A DNA stretch of 7,607 nucleotides. Origin: an uncultured Lachnospiraceae bacterium. Its GTDB lineage: Bacteria; Bacillota; Clostridia; Lachnospirales; Anaerotignaceae. The DNA is taken from assembly GCA_944384285.1 (NCBI GenBank), contig CALWSX010000186.1, positions 1-7,607 of the forward strand. Direction: 5' to 3'. Shown here one piece after another: positions 5,199-7,607 of the stretch (positions are counted from its first letter, which is position 1; each line of letters starts with the position of its first letter). Position numbers and translations under genes: made by a program. A model generated the notes under the pieces. That model made no database searches, was not told the DNA's origin, and was given only the letters and a program-made list of their open reading frames with translations.

Positions 5199-6548
5199 TT
5201 ATTTTAATTTTTCTTCTATTAATTTTGCAAGTTTTTCTGCCTCTTCTGTTATTGACGCAATATCTTTTCCTTCTATCATAACTCTTATTAAAGGCTCTGT
5301 GCCTGATGGTCTTATTAAAACACGGCCTTCATTATCAAATTTTTTGCTTATTCTTTCAATTTCGTTTTTAACATCTTCATTTTCAAGATATTTCTGTTTT
5401 TTATCATTATTTACTTTTGCATTAACAAGAACCTGTGGGTAAACATTCATAAGTTTTGCAAGTTCACTTGCTTTTTTACCACTTTCTTTAAGTACACATA
5501 AAAGTTGTATGCCTGTTAAAATACCATCTCCTGTTGTATTGTGTTCAAGGAAAATAACATGGCCTGACTGTTCTCCACCTATTACATATCCTTTGTCAAG
5601 CATTTCTTCAAGTACATATCTGTCGCCTACTTTTGTTCTTACAATATTAATATCGTTATTTCTGCCCATTTCGTCAAAGCCTAAATTGCTCATTACAGTT
5701 CCAACTATAGCATTATTTTTAAGAAGACCTTTTTCTTTTAAATTTATACCACAAATAGAAAGTATTTTATCACCATCTATAAGTTCTCCGTTTTCATCTA
5801 CAGCAAGACATCTGTCAGCATCACCATCAAATGCAAGACCAATATCGGCCTTTGTTTCTACAACCTTTTTTTTCAAATCTTCAATATGTGTAGAACCACA
5901 GTTTTTATTAATATTTTTTCCATCTGGTTCATTATGAATAACTGTTACATTTGCTTTAAGACCAAAATAAGCTAAAGGTGCTGCCTGATATGATGCGCCA
6001 TTTGCACAGTCAATAACTAAATTTATACCTTCAAGAGTTTTATCTGCTGTACTAATTAAGAAATCAACATAATCATCAATAGCTGTTTCAGCAACTTTTT
6101 TCATTCCTACATCTTCACCTGTAGGATAAGGAAGTTTATCAAGAGAGTTTTTAATAATATCTTCTATTTCATCTTCTATTTCATCTTTTAATTTAAAACC
6201 GTCTTTATTAAAAAATTTAATTCCATTATATTCAACAGGATTATGAGATGCAGATATAACAACTCCGGCATCAGCATTATATTTTTTAATAAGGTACGCA
6301 ACAGCAGGTGTAGGCACAACCCCGGCAACTAAAGCAGTAGCTCCAACAGAACAAATTCCGGCAACTAAAGAAGATTCAAGCATATCTCCAGATATACGTG
6401 TATCCATTCCTACTAAAATTGTAGGTGCATGAGATGTTTCTTTTGTGAGTACATAAGCTCCGGCTCTACCAAGGTTATATGCAAGCTCATTTGTAAGCTC
6501 TGTATTCGCAATTCCTCTTACACCATCAGTTCCAAACATTCTTCCCAT
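5199..6548 (-). CDS. glmM: Phosphoglucosamine mutase GlmM
   Basis: Converts glucosamine-6-phosphate to glucosamine-1-phosphate in the cytoplasm, the step before GlmU in UDP-GlcNAc synthesis for peptidoglycan. The 449 residues are full length. Diagnostic features: N-terminal GRMFGTDGVRG (2-12); the phospho-serine loop ISASHNP with Ser101; the metal-binding loop DGDADR (241-246); the substrate loop GEQSGH (325-330), whose wording separates GlmM from PGM/PMM relatives; and the C-terminal phosphate-binding RPSGTEPLIRVM (413-424). The ATG is preceded by TTAGGAGGTAATAAAA. In many Firmicutes glmM follows cdaA and cdaR (c-di-AMP synthase and its regulator); here the upstream gene is a LysR regulator ended by its own terminator, so glmM probably starts its own transcript. 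No terminator is evident after it, so some read-through into the BofC-like gene is possible. Confidence 0.98.
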   Translation of the reverse strand: MGRMFGTDGVRGIANTELTNELAYNLGRAGAYVLTKETSHAPTILVGMDTRISGDMLESSLVAGICSVGATALVAGVVPTPAVAYLIKKYNADAGVVISASHNPVEYNGIKFFNKDGFKLKDEIEDEIEDIIKNSLDKLPYPTGEDVGMKKVAETAIDDYVDFLISTADKTLEGINLVIDCANGASYQAAPLAYFGLKANVTVIHNEPDGKNINKNCGSTHIEDLKKKVVETKADIGLAFDGDADRCLAVDENGELIDGDKILSICGINLKEKGLLKNNAIVGTVMSNLGFDEMGRNNDINIVRTKVGDRYVLEEMLDKGYVIGGEQSGHVIFLEHNTTGDGILTGIQLLCVLKESGKKASELAKLMNVYPQVLVNAKVNNDKKQKYLENEDVKNEIERISKKFDNEGRVLIRPSGTEPLIRVMIEGKDIASITEEAEKLAKLIEEKLK

Positions 6549-6611
6549 TTTTATTACCTCCTAATTTTGTTGTAATAAAATATTTAAAATCTTTTATTAA
6601 TATTCGTATTA

Positions 6612-6640
6612 TTTATATAAAAAATGAATTAATTAAGTAA
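6612..6640 (-). promoter_or_regulatory. Candidate promoter of glmM
   Basis: On the minus strand there is TTACTT (6640-6635), a 17-nt spacer and TATAAA (6617-6612), giving a leader of about 55-60 nt. The -10 box is good but the -35 box is poor, and the surrounding sequence is almost pure A/T, so alternatives cannot be excluded. The position between the LysR-gene terminator and glmM is where a promoter is required. Confidence 0.35.
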
Positions 6641-6652
6641 TAATTTTTTACC

Positions 6653-6678
6653 AAAATAAAGTGAGCAAAGCTCACTTT
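6653..6678 (-). terminator. Rho-independent terminator after the LysR-family gene
   Basis: A 9-bp stem, AAAGTGAGC (6658-6666) with GCTCACTTT (6670-6678), has a 3-nt loop. On the minus strand it is followed by ATTTT after the TTT of the stem, a usable U-tract. The other strand also has TTTTATT after the stem, so it may work both ways. It lies about 75 nt beyond the LysR-family stop codon and before the glmM promoter region. Confidence 0.8.
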
Positions 6679-6698
6679 TATTAAATGTAAACTTATTT

Positions 6699-6718
6699 TC
6701 AGATATTATATCATCTGA
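6699..6718. repeat. Small inverted repeat in the LysR-family gene 3' region
   Basis: TCAGAT (6699-6704) and ATCTGA (6713-6718) flank 8 A/T-rich bases; allowing one bulge, the pairing extends by two more base pairs. It lies between the LysR-family stop codon and the terminator, with no U-tract, so it may be a 3'-end hairpin or chance. Confidence 0.3.
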
Positions 6719-6753
6719 CTAAATATTTCTCAACAAAATTAAGAATTTTTTAA

Positions 6754-7607
6754 TTACTGCTTCTGCATAAATTTAATAAATTTTTTAGTAGCATCATTAG
6801 TTTTTCTGCTTTTTAAAAGTGCAATTACAAGGTCACATTTTTCAGGATTATCAAGAGGAACCATAGATATATTATCCATATTAAAAATACTAGATGTCCT
6901 TTTCATAAGTAAAGACACAGCTTCTCCTGTTCTTACAGAGTCAAGAATAGAATCTGATCTTGCATATCCAACAACCCTAGGTTCTATTCCACATTTTCTC
7001 CATAAATTTTGACAGAATTTATAGATAGCACTATAAGTAGGAACAGACATTATATTTTCTTTTTCAAGCTCACTTAAAGAAATGCTTTTTCTTTTCGAAA
7101 TAGGATTATCATTGGATACAAAGAGTACCAATTCGTCTTCGTCAATTTTATATGTATTATATTTTTTCTTATCAATATTTATATCGTGCAAAATTGCAAG
7201 GTCACTACTTCCTATATCAAGTTCATCTAATATAGGTGTAAGCTCAACCTCTTTTTTAATAACTTTAACGCTTGGATTTTTCTTAGTAAATTCAAGTATT
7301 TTGGAAGACATTCCATATAACGACGCAATTGGAAGATATCCGATTTTTAAAATATTTTGTGCATCAATAGAAACTTCATTAAGGTGATTTAACATTCTGT
7401 GATAACTTGCAAGAATAGCTTTAAAATCACTATAAACAAGTGTACCTTCTTTTGTTAAGCTTACAGTTCTTTTGGTTCTGTCAAAAAGCTGAACATTAAG
7501 TTCATTTTCAAGTCTTTGAATACTTTTTGATAAAGATGATTGGGATATATTTAAAATAACACTTGCTTCTTGGTAAGTTTTATATTCAACTATAGTTACA
7601 AAATAAT
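6754..7607 (-). CDS. LysR-family transcriptional regulator (extreme N-terminus cut by window edge)
   Basis: The frame is open from the right edge (first whole codon at 7605) to the TAA at 6754-6756, giving 283 visible residues; by family comparison only about 8-10 N-terminal residues are missing. The first ATG at 7395 is internal and should not be taken as the start. The DNA-binding domain is at visible residues 1-60: YFVTIVEYKTYQEAS, then NISQSSLSKSIQRLENEL (recognition helix) and LFDRTKRTVSLTKEG, the classic LysR pattern. A linker helix leads to the effector-binding domain from about residue 85 (LKIGYLPIASLYG) to the end, with LVLFVSNDNPIS and a typical C-terminal helix. It acts as a DNA-binding tetramer responding to a small ligand; neither ligand nor target can be inferred. 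Regulated genes are often divergent from the 5' end, which here lies outside the window. Its own terminator makes co-transcription with glmM unlikely. Confidence 0.95.
   Translation of the reverse strand, partial: YFVTIVEYKTYQEASVILNISQSSLSKSIQRLENELNVQLFDRTKRTVSLTKEGTLVYSDFKAILASYHRMLNHLNEVSIDAQNILKIGYLPIASLYGMSSKILEFTKKNPSVKVIKKEVELTPILDELDIGSSDLAILHDINIDKKKYNTYKIDEDELVLFVSNDNPISKRKSISLSELEKENIMSVPTYSAIYKFCQNLWRKCGIEPRVVGYARSDSILDSVRTGEAVSLLMKRTSSIFNMDNISMVPLDNPEKCDLVIALLKSRKTNDATKKFIKFMQKQ

Noticed and set aside
5509..5937. Plus-strand open frame of 142 codons within glmM.
   Set aside because: Antisense shadow of a fully conserved GlmM coding region; the Ser/Pro/Leu-rich product matches no fold I recognise. 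The same holds for the shorter plus-strand frames within clpC, the synthase and the LysR gene.
6161..6187. Tandem 12-bp repeat (CTTCTATTTCAT twice) in glmM encoding DEIEDEIED.
   Set aside because: It looks like a slippage duplication, but the stretch aligns without a gap to the usual GlmM helix here (compare DGFKLTDEQEAEIEALLD in Bacillus), so it is not an insertion.

Overview
The window is AT-rich DNA whose five complete or nearly complete genes and one truncated gene all lie on the minus strand. Codon choice (ATA for Ile, AGA for Arg, A/T third positions), strong AGGAGG-type ribosome binding sites, a BofC-like sporulation-associated protein and a ClpC-type Hsp100 point to a low-GC Firmicute, most likely a clostridial (Clostridia/Lachnospirales-like) anaerobe. 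No marker for a closer assignment is present. I see no phage, transposon, CRISPR array, tRNA or rRNA.

In the direction of transcription (from the right end to the left) the layout is as follows. (1) A LysR-family regulator at 6754-7607 has only its first few residues cut by the window edge and ends in a hairpin terminator at about 6653-6678. (2) glmM, phosphoglucosamine mutase, at 5199-6548. (3) A membrane-anchored protein with a BofC-like C-terminal domain at 4492-5118, preceded by a good sigma-A promoter. (4) A short RluA-family pseudouridine synthase at 3744-4418. (5) clpC at 1288-3720, only 23 nt after the synthase, ending in a strong terminator at about 1255-1284. (6) A HlyD/MacA-type efflux adaptor with its own long leader, at 1-1061, running off the left edge.

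Functionally, glmM supplies glucosamine-1-phosphate for cell-wall precursors. The BofC-like protein, the synthase and clpC probably form one transcription unit from the 5148-5176 promoter, with a stem-loop after the BofC-like gene and a possible private promoter for clpC. The adaptor gene most likely begins a separate efflux or peptide-export operon whose ABC transporter genes would lie beyond position 1.

The genes are mostly ordinary housekeeping families. I found no convincing new multi-gene system. The points worth checking are regulatory (a 10-bp direct repeat with 11-bp period upstream of the adaptor gene, a palindrome inside the clpC promoter, an inverted repeat at the BofC-like promoter, a stem-loop without a sense-strand U-tract) and contextual (clpC away from ctsR-mcsA-mcsB, glmM away from cdaA-cdaR, and a very long adaptor hairpin in a probable one-membrane cell).
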